This document shows positions 49,663 through 58,577 of a stretch of 64,000 nucleotides of DNA, piece by piece (position 1 is the first letter of the stretch; every line of letters begins with the position of its first letter). Position numbers and translations under genes: made by a program. The notes below the pieces were generated by a model. It had not been told where the DNA came from and did no database searches. It worked only from the letters and a program-made list of their open reading frames with translations. Source of the stretch: Mariniphaga sp964559175 (GTDB lineage: Bacteria; Bacteroidota; Bacteroidia; Bacteroidales; Prolixibacteraceae); NCBI GenBank assembly GCA_964559175.1, contig CAZLGT010000007.1:1-64000 (forward strand), given 5' to 3'.

Positions 49663-52600
49663 ATGCAAAACAAAGGAGCAATTTTAACATTTGCCATTTT
49701 GCTGGCCGCGGTATGTTTATACCAGCTGTCGTTTACATTTAAAGCAAGGCAGGTGGAAAAGGCCGCCGTGGAATATGCACAGGGCGACCCGGACAAGGAA
49801 TTTTATTACCTCGATTCCATTTCAGGAGAAGTTGTTTACAATTTTTTAGGTCTCAAGCAATTTACTTACAAAGATGTGAAGGGGCTGGAGCTGAACCTTG
49901 GTCTCGACCTGAAAGGCGGGATGAACGTAACACTCGAAGTTTCGGTTGACGATCTCATTCGTGCCCTGTCGAACCACAACAACGACTCTACGTTTAATGC
50001 AGCACTGGTACGCGCACGGGAAATGCAGCGCGGCAGTCAGGAAGATTTTGTAACCCTGTTTGGACGGGCTTTCGAAGAGATTGACCCCAACGCCAGGCTC
50101 GCTTCCATTTTTCTTACCCTTGAACTGAGGGACAAAATCAACATCAACTCAACCAACAGCGAGGTGATTGATGTCATCCGGGCCGAAACAAATGCTGCCA
50201 TCGACAATGCCTTTAACATTATCCGTACCCGTATCGACCGCTTTGGGGTGGCGCAGCCTAATATTCAGCAGTTGCAAACCAAAGGACGTATTCTGGTTGA
50301 GCTGCCGGGAGTGAAAGACCAGAGCAGGGTGCGCAGCCTGTTGCAGGGTACTGCCATGCTCGAGTTCTGGGAAACGTATGAGAACCAGGAAGTTTATCCT
50401 TATCTGCTGCAGGCCAACGAACGGATCAGAGAATTGCAGAATGCCGGCACCGATAGCCCGGAAGGACAGGAAACTACCGAAACTGCTGAGGATGAAACAG
50501 CCCCAGTAGAAGCGGATGTTGCTGAGCAAACCGCTGATGACGATAGCGAACCGGCCGACAGCGAATCTTCGTTGCTCGATGAACTGACCGAAGGAGCAGA
50601 AGGGGACACCACCGGCACCGACCTGGATGACATGGAAGACTTCAGAAAGGAGTTTCCGTTGTTTGCCTTGTTAAATCCAAGCACCGACCAGCAGGGGCAG
50701 TTATTCCAGGGGCCGGCCATCGGAATTGCCCATTCAAGAGATACGGCAAGAATAAACGAGTACATGAACAGGGAACAAATAAAAAACATTTTTCCCAGGG
50801 ATATGATGTTCCGCTGGACAGCGAAATCGGTTGATGCTGCTGGAAATTTTTACCGTTTAATTGCATTGAAAGCCAATACCCGCGACGGACGCGCACCTCT
50901 CGATGGTGATGTGATTACCGATGCACGCCAGGATTTTGATCAGTTCGGCTCCAATCCGGAAGTTTCGATGAGCATGAACAGCGAAGGGGCAAAAACATGG
51001 CAACGCCTTACCAAAGAAAACATCGGCAAGTCAATTGCCATAGTGCTTGACGGATATGTACGTTCGTTTCCCACGGTTCAAAATGAAATTTCCGGTGGCC
51101 GCTCAAGCATTACCGGTTTGGAAAGCATTGAAGAAGCGAAAGACCTTGCCAATATTTTGAAATCGGGTAAAATGCCGGCTCCGGCCCGCATTATACAGGA
51201 AGAAATTGTTGGGCCGTCACTGGGGCAGGAAGCCATCAACAGTGGGATGTATTCATTCCTGATTGCTTTTGTACTGGTACTTGCTTACATGTTGTTTTTT
51301 TATAGTCGCAACGCAGGCCTTTCGGCCAACGTGGCGCTTATTGCCAACGTATTTTTTGTTATAGGTATTCTGGCATCACTGGGTGCCACACTAACACTTC
51401 CGGGAATTGCAGGTATCGTGCTTACAATAGGTATGTCGGTTGATGCCAACGTACTGATTTATGAACGCGTTCAGGAGGAGTTACGTGCCGGGAAAGGAAT
51501 TAAGCTTGCCATTTCAGATGGATACAAAAATTCTTACTCGGCAATTATCGACGGCCAGGTAACCACTCTGTTAACCGGTATTGTACTTTATGTATTTGGT
51601 TCGGGGCCAATCAAAGGTTTTGCAACCACCCTTATTATTGGTATTCTTACCTCGCTGTTCAGCGCTATTTTTATAACCCGGCTTATTTTTGAGTGGAAAC
51701 TGAAACACAGTAAAAATATTCTGTTTTCATCCAAAGCCACAGAGGGCTGGCTGCGTCATACAAACATCAAATTCCTTGAAAAAAGGAAAGTTGCCTATTT
51801 CGTTTCAGGCGCACTTATTCTCCTTTCAATCGGGTCTCTTGCAGTTCGCGGATTAAATTACGGGATCGACTTTAAAGGGGGTCGTACCTATGTGGTGCGT
51901 CTTGACCAGAATGTTCAGGTTGCTGATGTTCAGCAGGCACTGGCAGTTCAGTTTGGTACAGCGCCTGAGGTAAAAACCTTTGGTGCCGACAACCAGATTC
52001 GAATTACCACCACTTATAAAATTGACGATGACAGTGAAAATGTGGACAACGAGGTGGAAGAGTTGCTGATGAAAGGATTGCAGGATGCAAACTTGCTGGA
52101 TGACAATGTAACGCTCGAAAGATTTACGGAAATCTATCAGATGAGTTCGCAAAAAGTAGGACCGACCCTCTCGGCTGATATCCGGAAAGATTCGGTAATT
52201 GCCATCAGTTTTGCGCTCATTATCATTTTCCTCTACATTCTTATCCGTTTTACCAACTGGCAATATGGGTTGGGAGCTGTTGCAGCACTGGCACATGATT
52301 CAATTATTGTATTGGGAATATTCTCGCTCCTTTACAATCTTCTTCCATTCTCGCTCGAAATTGACCAGGCATTTATTGCTGCGATTCTAACGGTACTTGG
52401 TTATTCCATAAACGATACTGTGGTTGTATTCGACCGCATCAGGGAATACCTGAAACTGCACCCGAAACGCAAACGCGAGCAGAACGTGGACGAAGCCGTG
52501 AACAGCACGCTGCGCCGCACCTTCAGTACATCGCTTTCCACCTTTGTGGTGCTGCTGGCCATCTTTTTGTTTGGAGGGGCTACCATCCGTGGGTTTACTT

Positions 52601-52716
52601 TTGCACTGCTCGTTGGGGTAGTTGTGGGAACCTACTCATCCATTTTTATCGCCACTCCCATCGCCTACGATTTTCAAAAAAGGCTGGCGAAAGTGACAGC
52701 CAAAAGGAAAAAGTAG
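49663..52716 (+). CDS. secDF: Fused protein translocase subunit SecD-SecF
   Basis: A 1017-residue fusion that uses the proton gradient to help pull exported proteins through SecYEG. The SecD half has LGLDLKGGMNVTLEV, a large periplasmic P1 region and the RND-type helix block (about 525-680); the SecF half has GIDFKGGRTYVV near 728 and a second helix block to 1010. Fusion is normal in Bacteroidota. Oddity: an acidic, low-complexity stretch at about 262-326, rich in Glu, Asp, Ser and Thr, interrupts the P1 domain. Strong terminator downstream. Confidence 0.96.
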   Translation: MQNKGAILTFAILLAAVCLYQLSFTFKARQVEKAAVEYAQGDPDKEFYYLDSISGEVVYNFLGLKQFTYKDVKGLELNLGLDLKGGMNVTLEVSVDDLIRALSNHNNDSTFNAALVRAREMQRGSQEDFVTLFGRAFEEIDPNARLASIFLTLELRDKININSTNSEVIDVIRAETNAAIDNAFNIIRTRIDRFGVAQPNIQQLQTKGRILVELPGVKDQSRVRSLLQGTAMLEFWETYENQEVYPYLLQANERIRELQNAGTDSPEGQETTETAEDETAPVEADVAEQTADDDSEPADSESSLLDELTEGAEGDTTGTDLDDMEDFRKEFPLFALLNPSTDQQGQLFQGPAIGIAHSRDTARINEYMNREQIKNIFPRDMMFRWTAKSVDAAGNFYRLIALKANTRDGRAPLDGDVITDARQDFDQFGSNPEVSMSMNSEGAKTWQRLTKENIGKSIAIVLDGYVRSFPTVQNEISGGRSSITGLESIEEAKDLANILKSGKMPAPARIIQEEIVGPSLGQEAINSGMYSFLIAFVLVLAYMLFFYSRNAGLSANVALIANVFFVIGILASLGATLTLPGIAGIVLTIGMSVDANVLIYERVQEELRAGKGIKLAISDGYKNSYSAIIDGQVTTLLTGIVLYVFGSGPIKGFATTLIIGILTSLFSAIFITRLIFEWKLKHSKNILFSSKATEGWLRHTNIKFLEKRKVAYFVSGALILLSIGSLAVRGLNYGIDFKGGRTYVVRLDQNVQVADVQQALAVQFGTAPEVKTFGADNQIRITTTYKIDDDSENVDNEVEELLMKGLQDANLLDDNVTLERFTEIYQMSSQKVGPTLSADIRKDSVIAISFALIIIFLYILIRFTNWQYGLGAVAALAHDSIIVLGIFSLLYNLLPFSLEIDQAFIAAILTVLGYSINDTVVVFDRIREYLKLHPKRKREQNVDEAVNSTLRRTFSTSLSTFVVLLAIFLFGGATIRGFTFALLVGVVVGTYSSIFIATPIAYDFQKRLAKVTAKRKK

Positions 52717-52737
52717 CGAATTGGATTTAAATTCATA

Positions 52738-52776
52738 AAGCCGATAGCCTTGCTCATGCAGGGCTATCGCTTTTTT
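52738..52776 (+). terminator. Terminator after secDF
   Basis: CGATAGCC pairs with GGCTATCG (8 bp, extended by flanking A/T pairs), 12-nt loop, followed by six T. Confidence 0.85.
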
Positions 52777-52811
52777 GTGAGGTATCCTGTTTAAAAGATG
52801 GCGCCAATTTG

Positions 52812-52819
52812 TATATTTG
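52812..52819 (+). promoter_or_regulatory. -7 promoter box of the tatA operon
   Basis: TATATTTG, exact match to TAnnTTTG, 23 bp before the ATG at 52843; -33 region poor. Confidence 0.55.
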
Positions 52820-52842
52820 TGTCCTAAAATTAAAAGAAAAGA

Positions 52843-53214
52843 ATGAACCATATATTATTCGTTAGCGGAGGAGAGCTGGTACTGGTTATGTTGCTGGCCC
52901 TGCTTTTTTTTGGGTCGAAAGCCATTCCCGATATTGCCAAAACCCTTGGGAAAGGAATGCGCGAATTTAAAAAGGCCACAAACGAAATCAAGCGTGAGAT
53001 TAATGATCACACTTCAGACATCAAAAAGGATATCGATGAGGTGAAATCTACGGTAAACAGGGAAACAAACAAAATAAAACACGATTTGGATGAGGTTTCC
53101 AGTGCCGTTGACAAGGAGACCGACCAAATCAGAAAAGACCTTGAAGACGTTTCAAAACCGATAGAGCCGGATCCTGAAAGTAAAAAAGAAATTAAAGACC
53201 ATCCGGAAGATTAA
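52843..53214 (+). CDS. tatA: Twin-arginine translocase subunit TatA/TatE-like
   Basis: A 123-residue Tat component. Short periplasmic N-terminus, one membrane helix (about 9-23, GGELVLVMLLALLFFG), the FG hinge followed by SKAIPDIAKTLGKGMREFKKA amphipathic helix, and a long charged tail with heptad-like repeats (about 50-105) that may form a coiled coil. It forms the pore-like assembly recruited by TatC to export folded proteins. It is separate from tatC, which lies near the right edge, and leads an operon with an ABC ATPase. TatB-type function cannot be excluded. Confidence 0.9.
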   Translation: MNHILFVSGGELVLVMLLALLFFGSKAIPDIAKTLGKGMREFKKATNEIKREINDHTSDIKKDIDEVKSTVNRETNKIKHDLDEVSSAVDKETDQIRKDLEDVSKPIEPDPESKKEIKDHPED

Positions 53215-53227
53215 AACCCAGAAGCTT

Positions 53228-53890
53228 TTGATTGTAGCAGAAAACATAAAAAAATCGTTTGGCCCGTTACAGGTACTGAAAGGCATTAACCTCGAAATTC
53301 CGCCCGGGAAAATTTATTCCATAGTTGGCGCCAGCGGTGCAGGCAAAACTACTTTGCTGCAAATTTTAGGCACCCTGAGTAAGCCCGACAGCGGAGAAAT
53401 TTTTTACAACGGCAAAAATATTTCAGCACTTTCCGAAAAAGAACTGGCTAATTTCCGTAACCGCGAAATCGGGTTTGTATTTCAGTTTCATCACCTGCTG
53501 CCCGAGTTTACTGCGCTCGAAAATGTTTGCATTCCGGCGTTTATTGCCCGCCGCTCTGCTAAAGATGCCGAAAAGGAAGCCCTTCGGTTGCTCGAATACC
53601 TGGGATTGACCGACCGGATACACCACAAACCCTCAGAATTGTCGGGCGGCGAAAAGCAGCGGGTGGCTGTGGCACGGGCGCTTGTTAACAAACCCTCGGT
53701 GGTGCTGGCCGACGAACCCTCTGGAAATCTCGACTCGGCCAACCGTGATGAACTCCACGACCTGCTATTCCAACTGCGCGACGACTTTGGACAAACGTTC
53801 GTAATTGTTACACACGACGACCATTTTGCCGACCGATCCAATAAAATCATTCACATTAAGGACGGGGTGATTGAGGATACGAATGACTGA
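53228..53890 (+). CDS. lolD: Lipoprotein-release-type ABC transporter ATP-binding protein (LolD-like)
   Basis: A 220-residue ATPase of the LolD/FtsE/MacB-type family: Walker A GASGAGKTT, signature LSGGEKQRVAVARAL, Walker B VVLADEPSGNLD and the H-loop VTHDD. It would power release of lipoproteins from the inner membrane with LolC/E, which are not in the window. No ATG is available near the conserved N-terminus (IVAENIKKSFG), so translation probably starts at the TTG at 53228. It follows tatA by 13 bp and overlaps the next gene by 8 bp. Confidence 0.87.
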   Translation: MIVAENIKKSFGPLQVLKGINLEIPPGKIYSIVGASGAGKTTLLQILGTLSKPDSGEIFYNGKNISALSEKELANFRNREIGFVFQFHHLLPEFTALENVCIPAFIARRSAKDAEKEALRLLEYLGLTDRIHHKPSELSGGEKQRVAVARALVNKPSVVLADEPSGNLDSANRDELHDLLFQLRDDFGQTFVIVTHDDHFADRSNKIIHIKDGVIEDTND

Positions 53891-54671
53891 AGGATTGATT
53901 GAAATGATGGAGGTTGCTGAATGGAAAGGGTTTTTGGATGAAAAAGTGAAGAAATTCAACCGCCCTGAGTTTATTGAAACCGATCCCATTCAGGTTCCCA
54001 AACAGTTTACCCAAAAGGAAAACATCGAAATTGCCGCATTTTTAACCGCCACCATCTCGTGGGGAAACCGAGTTGCCATCATTAAAAATGCTTTGCGCCT
54101 CATGCAATTGATGGACAACCGGCCTTTCGATTTTGTTACCGGAGCATCCGATACCGATTTTGAAGCATTGAAACCCTTTGTGCACCGTACCTTTAACGGC
54201 AGCGATTGTATTTATTTTGTCCGTTCGCTACGAAACATATATAAAAATCACGGAGGACTTGAAAATGTGTTTGCTACCGGATACAGGGAAGGAGGTTCTG
54301 TAAAAGCGGCGCTTACTTTTTTCCATTCGGTGTTTTTTGAATTTCCGGGCGAGCGAACCCGTAAACACATAGCCAATGTGGAGCGTGGCGCTTCGGCCAA
54401 ACGGCTGAATATGTTCCTGAGGTGGTTGATACGAAACGACAATGCCGGTGTTGATTTTGGACTATGGAACGCAATACCTGCATCGGAGCTGATGTTGCCC
54501 CTCGACGTGCATACCGGAAACGTGGCCCGGAAACTGGGATTGCTGAACCGAAAACAGAACGACTGGAAAGCGGTAGAGGAAGTTACCGTCACTCTTCGTA
54601 AATTTGACCCCGGTGATCCTGTAAAATACGATTTTGCACTTTTCGGACTGGGCATTTTCGAAGGTTTTTAA
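53883..54671 (+). CDS. TIGR02757 family protein
   Basis: A 262-residue protein matching the Bacteroidota/spirochaete TIGR02757 family, with FLTATISWGNRVAIIKNALRL, DFVTGA and LPLDVHTGNVARKLGLL as recognised segments. The last segment and overall helical text resemble an HhH-GPD base-excision glycosylase fold lacking the usual metal cluster, so a DNA-related role has been suspected; this is inference. The start ATG overlaps the lolD stop. An upstream TTG start is unnecessary. Confidence 0.85.
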   Translation: MTEGLIEMMEVAEWKGFLDEKVKKFNRPEFIETDPIQVPKQFTQKENIEIAAFLTATISWGNRVAIIKNALRLMQLMDNRPFDFVTGASDTDFEALKPFVHRTFNGSDCIYFVRSLRNIYKNHGGLENVFATGYREGGSVKAALTFFHSVFFEFPGERTRKHIANVERGASAKRLNMFLRWLIRNDNAGVDFGLWNAIPASELMLPLDVHTGNVARKLGLLNRKQNDWKAVEEVTVTLRKFDPGDPVKYDFALFGLGIFEGF

Positions 54672-54685
54672 TTCGGCAATGTAGA

Positions 54686-55408
54686 ATGAATATGGCTAAA
54701 AATAACTGGTTTCAGTTTAAACAATTCCGAATCAACCAGCAGCAAAGCGCCATGAAAGTTGGCACCGACGGTGTTTTGCTGGGTGCCTGGGCCGGTATTT
54801 TGCAGGCAAAAACCATTCTCGATATTGGCGCAGGCACCGGTGTAATTGCATTGATGCTGGCCCAGCGTTCCAACGCCCAAGTAACCGCCATCGAAATAGA
54901 AAAAAATGCCGCAGAGGAGGCGGCTGAAAATGTTGCAAACGCGCCATGGAGCGACCGGATAACCGTTTTGAATACCTCGCTTCAGGATTTTGTGAAGACC
55001 AACCCGGGAACGTTTGATTTAATAGTGTCGAACCCTCCTTTTTTTACCAACAGCCAAAAATCGAAATGCGACTATCTTGCAATGGCCAAACACAACCACC
55101 TGTTGCCCACCGGTGAACTTGTTGATTGTTCGGCCCGGTTAATGGCTCCCCAGGGCAGGCTGGCGGTTATTCTGCCGGCTTTGTCTGCTGAAGATTTTAT
55201 AAAAACAGCCGAAAATGCCGGACTGTATTTGTACAGGCAAACGCAGGTTAGTCCGCGCAGTTTCAAAAGGCCACACCGGTTTCTTATGGAATTCACAAAA
55301 AACCAGGCGGAAACCATAACGGGCGCATTGAATATCCATACCGATGACGGTTCGGACTTTACCGAAGAATACAAAAATTTAACCCGTGCTTTTTACCTTA
55401 GTTTTTAG
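54686..55408 (+). CDS. trmN6: tRNA1(Val) (adenine37-N6)-methyltransferase
   Basis: A 240-residue class I SAM methyltransferase of the YfiC/TrmN6 family. The SAM site is LDIGAGTGVIALML, the adenine-N6 catalytic motif is SNPPFF (about residue 116), and FRINQQQSAMKVGTDGVLLGAW is the family N-terminus. It methylates N6 of A37 in tRNA-Val. It follows the TIGR02757 gene by 14 bp and converges on the flavodoxin gene with a 4-bp overlap. SAM and NPPF assignments are strong; tRNA target is from family. Confidence 0.9.
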   Translation: MNMAKNNWFQFKQFRINQQQSAMKVGTDGVLLGAWAGILQAKTILDIGAGTGVIALMLAQRSNAQVTAIEIEKNAAEEAAENVANAPWSDRITVLNTSLQDFVKTNPGTFDLIVSNPPFFTNSQKSKCDYLAMAKHNHLLPTGELVDCSARLMAPQGRLAVILPALSAEDFIKTAENAGLYLYRQTQVSPRSFKRPHRFLMEFTKNQAETITGALNIHTDDGSDFTEEYKNLTRAFYLSF

Positions 55409-55908
55409 GCAAGAAACAAGAAGGGGTTGAAGATGCGATCCATACGGCGCGTAAATTTGCGGACGGCTTCAAAATCTACCTTCGAGGTGCTGTGTTTTAC
55501 CTGAGCCACTTTTTTTACAATCATTTTTTCCAGGAAGCTCATCCGCTCAAAATCGAATGCACCTCCAAAAATGGCCGTGGCTTTGGCATAACGCTGCAAT
55601 TCTTCCGGATAGGCTTCGTCGAACTGCTTGCCAGCGGTTTCGCCCTCTTCCATGCAGCAGATAAACAGGCCCAGTTCTTTTTTTCTGAGCTCATTCAGGT
55701 TGTGGTTACAAAACTCCTTCACCCGTTTCTGAATTTGTCCGGCGTGAATGGACCCGCCAACAATTACCCTCTGGTAAGGTTCTATTGACGGATTGGGTTC
55801 CTTTTTCAGGTTGACGAGAGTAACATTACCGCCCAGGTAATTTTTCATCTGCTCCGAAATTTTTTCGGTGCATTTGTGTTTTGTGGCATAAACGATGATT
55901 GTTTTCAT
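55405..55908 (-). CDS. Flavodoxin-domain protein (HemG-like)
   Basis: A 167-residue single flavodoxin domain: FMN phosphate loop YATKHKCTEKIS near the N-terminus, then VIVGGSIHAGQ and GAFDFERMSFLEKMIVKK, the latter typical of menaquinone-dependent protoporphyrinogen oxidase HemG. It may oxidise protoporphyrinogen IX, or simply act as an electron carrier; heme genes are absent here. The gene lies tail-to-tail with trmN6 (stop codons overlap). A perfect inverted repeat TTCTGA-ATT-TCAGAA lies 41 bp upstream. Confidence 0.85.
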   Translation of the reverse strand: MKTIIVYATKHKCTEKISEQMKNYLGGNVTLVNLKKEPNPSIEPYQRVIVGGSIHAGQIQKRVKEFCNHNLNELRKKELGLFICCMEEGETAGKQFDEAYPEELQRYAKATAIFGGAFDFERMSFLEKMIVKKVAQVKHSTSKVDFEAVRKFTRRMDRIFNPFLFLA

Positions 55909-55948
55909 TTTTGTTTAACTGTTTTCCGGCTTATACTGACTTTTAATT

Positions 55949-55963
55949 TTCTGAATTTCAGAA
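55949..55963. promoter_or_regulatory. Perfect short palindrome upstream of the flavodoxin gene
   Basis: TTCTGA and TCAGAA are inverted repeats separated by ATT; the site lies in the gap between the divergent flavodoxin and ferredoxin-reductase genes and could be an operator. No matching regulator is identified. Confidence 0.35.
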
Positions 55964-56075
55964 TTCTTTTTAAAATAACTCTCTTTATCCCGAACAATTG
56001 TATTAATAATCGGTTAATTCTCTAAAATTACCGGCGAAATAGAATACGAAAAAGTATTTTATTGGTTTTTGAGGG

Positions 56076-56083
56076 TATTTTTG
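56076..56083 (+). promoter_or_regulatory. -7 promoter box of the ferredoxin-NADP reductase-like gene
   Basis: TATTTTTG, exact TAnnTTTG, 20 bp before the ATG at 56104; no -33 element seen. Confidence 0.5.
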
Positions 56084-56103
56084 TGTTTTTAATTTTATGT
56101 GTA

Positions 56104-56784
56104 ATGACAATTGAAATGAAGTCTGAAGTACAAATTGACACCAGTTTTTACAAGGTGCAGGATATTAAATATTTAACCGACAGTGCTTTTCTTATGCGTT
56201 TTCCTAAAAGCAGGTTTAAGTTTGAAGCCGGTCAGCATATCTCACTGTCAATTGCGGGCGATTACCAAAGCCGCGAATATTCCATTTACAGTGCAGAAGA
56301 AGATGATTACCTCGAAGTTTTGGTAAAAGAAGTGGAAGGCGGCTATTTCACTCCGAAGCTGAAATACCTGAAAAAGGGCGATTTGGTAGAAATTCACGGT
56401 CCGTTTGGCCGTTTTGCCCTCGACGCCAAAAAGCGCGATACACACCAGCATGTTTTCATTGCCAGCGGAACCGGAATTGCCCCTTTCCACAGCATGGTTA
56501 AAAGCAATCCGGGCCTGAATTACAAAGTGATTCACGGGGTGCGTTTTGCCGGTGAAGCATACGAAAGGGAGGCCTACGAAAACGACAGGTTCTTTTTATG
56601 CACTTCGCGCGATGAGAAAGGCGATTACCAGGGAAGGCTGACAAGTTACCTGAAAGAGGCGGAATTTGCCCAAAATTCCTGTTTTTACCTGTGCGGCAAC
56701 AGCGACATGATTTTCGATGCCATGGAAATCCTGAAAGAGAAAGGATTTAACCGCGACGATGTGAATGTGGAAGTTTATTTCTGA
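56104..56784 (+). CDS. Ferredoxin-NADP reductase-like flavoprotein
   Basis: A 226-residue FAD/NAD(P)-binding oxidoreductase. FAD domain (about 1-100) with REYSIYSA binding motif and GGYFTPKL; NAD(P) domain with GTGIAPFHSM and YLCGNSDMIFDA. The C-terminus ends in VEVYF, an aromatic terminus as in ferredoxin reductases. It likely passes electrons between NAD(P)H and ferredoxin or flavodoxin; the divergent flavodoxin is a natural partner (inference). ATG at 56104 fits the promoter; 56116 is also possible and the TTG at 56062 is not. It abuts upp stop-to-stop. Confidence 0.85.
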   Translation: MTIEMKSEVQIDTSFYKVQDIKYLTDSAFLMRFPKSRFKFEAGQHISLSIAGDYQSREYSIYSAEEDDYLEVLVKEVEGGYFTPKLKYLKKGDLVEIHGPFGRFALDAKKRDTHQHVFIASGTGIAPFHSMVKSNPGLNYKVIHGVRFAGEAYEREAYENDRFFLCTSRDEKGDYQGRLTSYLKEAEFAQNSCFYLCGNSDMIFDAMEILKEKGFNRDDVNVEVYF

Positions 56785-57447
56785 TTACCTCGAATCGATT
56801 TTTTCACCGTAGGCCAGGTCGCCGGCATCGCCCAACCCCGGAACAATGTACGATTTGGGTGTCATGCTTTCATCGACAGCTCCCAGCCAAAGGGTTACAT
56901 TTTCTGCTTGTATGGCGTTGGTAATGTATTCTACTCCCTGCCGGCTTGCAATAATGGAAACCAAATGTACGTGCGATGGCGTACCTTTGCTGAAAAGCGC
57001 TTTGTAACCAATTTCCATCGATTTTCCGGAGGCCAGCATCGGGTCGGATAAAATTACTACTTTTTCCTCCAGCGAGGGCGAGGCCATGTATTCGAACTCG
57101 ATTTCAAAACCACCTTCCTCGGTGTATTTCCGGTAGGCTGAAATAAAACAGTTCTCGGCACGGTCGAGAATTTTTAATAGCCCGTTGTGCATGGGCAGAC
57201 CGGCCCTTAAAATGGTGGCCAGTACCGGTTGTTTCTCCAGTTTCGGAACACGGGCAATGCCCAGCGGAGTGGTTACTTCCGTAACTTTAAATTTCATCTC
57301 CCTGCTGATTTCATAAGCAAACAACTCTCCCAGCCGGTACAGGTTTTCTCTGAACCGCAGCGGGTCCTTCTGAATGGATATGTCCCTGATTTCTGCCAGG
57401 TATTCATCAAATACCGAATGGTTATTTCCTAAAATTTTTACTTCCAT
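56785..57447 (-). CDS. upp: Uracil phosphoribosyltransferase
   Basis: A 220-residue UPRT that makes UMP from uracil and PRPP (pyrimidine salvage). The PRPP motif reads SDPMLASGKSM, preceded by TILRAGLPMHNGLL, and the uracil-site loop near the C-terminus is YIVPGLGDAGDLAYG. Length is normal. It abuts the ferredoxin reductase gene with no bases between the stop codons. The upstream GNAT gene ends 14 bp away on the same strand, so upp may be transcribed with the polysaccharide cassette. Confidence 0.96.
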   Translation of the reverse strand: MEVKILGNNHSVFDEYLAEIRDISIQKDPLRFRENLYRLGELFAYEISREMKFKVTEVTTPLGIARVPKLEKQPVLATILRAGLPMHNGLLKILDRAENCFISAYRKYTEEGGFEIEFEYMASPSLEEKVVILSDPMLASGKSMEIGYKALFSKGTPSHVHLVSIIASRQGVEYITNAIQAENVTLWLGAVDESMTPKSYIVPGLGDAGDLAYGEKIDSR

Positions 57448-57461
57448 TGATTTTTTTTGAT

Positions 57462-58577
57462 TTACGTAAAAAAAACATCGCCATCGCCGTCCTGAAACCG
57501 AAGCTTTTCAATTTCACCCACCTGGAACGAGCTGTATATTTTCTGCCCGTATTTTCGCACGTGCAAAAATGGGAATTTTCGGGCAAAGAAATGGCCTGCA
57601 ATGGCTGAATTATATATGGTTACCATCTCAATTTTCTGTTTTACACCAAACTTTTTTATGAACCGCGCAATTTCATTGCTCAATTCAGGCTGAAAACAGA
57701 AAAGCAGGGTTTTCAGGTGGCCTTCGCGAACCGAGAAAATAAAAACGGCAGTCAGCTGATTCTTTTGCCAAACTTTTACGGTTGTGTATGAAAAAGAAGG
57801 TGAACAGGACGAAAACGGATATTTATCTGATACTTCCCGGTTTATTTTCGAAATCCATGGATACTGAAAAATCCATTTTAATTCTTGCACGTCTCTTCCA
57901 AACAGCGAGTTTACGTTTTCTTTTTTCAGAAACCGGAAGGTGTCTTCGTCGGGTTCAGCGAGGGTTTCAAAACGAATGTCCGGGTTTTTGAAATAGCTGA
58001 AAAACAGTATATTCAGACTTGAATAGCCGGCAATGCAGGCATCAACAAGTGAAAAGAAAAATGCAGTGAACCGGTTTTTTCGGGCAGTTCTGAAAAGTTT
58101 AACGGTTTTTGGAAACAGGTAAGCCCGCATGCCGTCAAATCGGTGCAGTTCATGAAACCAACCGGTGGAAAGAATCAGTTTTTCAGCCTCGGGTGCATAA
58201 TTTGTAAACATCAGTTTGCCGTTCCAGTCGTCCAGCGCATCCTTCAACAATCGTTTCGATAATCCTTTCCGTCTGAAGGTTGGATGCACCCAGGCGCCGC
58301 TGCACCAGCCAAACCGAATGTCTTCGGTTCGGGTATGCGCCATTCCGGCAAAAAAACTCCGGAAAGCAATCAGTTTCTTATCTGCCAAAGCCAAAATCAG
58401 AACCACATCTTCGGGTTTTCCGTGCGGATTTTTCATGTGCGACATGGTCCGTGAAGGAGTGATTGGGACGGTTGGAAAGCGTTTATATATATCACCTTGA
58501 ATATAGCTTTCCAGTTCGGACAACCGTATTTTTCTGATCTCCGGAGTCAATGTATTACTGTTGCTTTTCCCACCCAT
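57462..58577 (-). CDS. GNAT-family N-acetyltransferase
   Basis: A 371-residue protein with an N-terminal GNAT domain: WVHPTFRRKGLSKRLLKDAL is the acetyl-CoA pyrophosphate-binding motif A (RxxGxx/G-type RRKGLS). The C-terminal ~200 residues include a further region without clear motif. It would acetylate an amine on an amino sugar, lipid or protein. It is the last of four overlapping genes on this strand, overlapping the deacetylase by 31 bp. Acceptor unknown; a role in surface-glycan modification is inferred from neighbours. Confidence 0.82.
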   Translation of the reverse strand: MGGKSNSNTLTPEIRKIRLSELESYIQGDIYKRFPTVPITPSRTMSHMKNPHGKPEDVVLILALADKKLIAFRSFFAGMAHTRTEDIRFGWCSGAWVHPTFRRKGLSKRLLKDALDDWNGKLMFTNYAPEAEKLILSTGWFHELHRFDGMRAYLFPKTVKLFRTARKNRFTAFFFSLVDACIAGYSSLNILFFSYFKNPDIRFETLAEPDEDTFRFLKKENVNSLFGRDVQELKWIFQYPWISKINREVSDKYPFSSCSPSFSYTTVKVWQKNQLTAVFIFSVREGHLKTLLFCFQPELSNEIARFIKKFGVKQKIEMVTIYNSAIAGHFFARKFPFLHVRKYGQKIYSSFQVGEIEKLRFQDGDGDVFFT

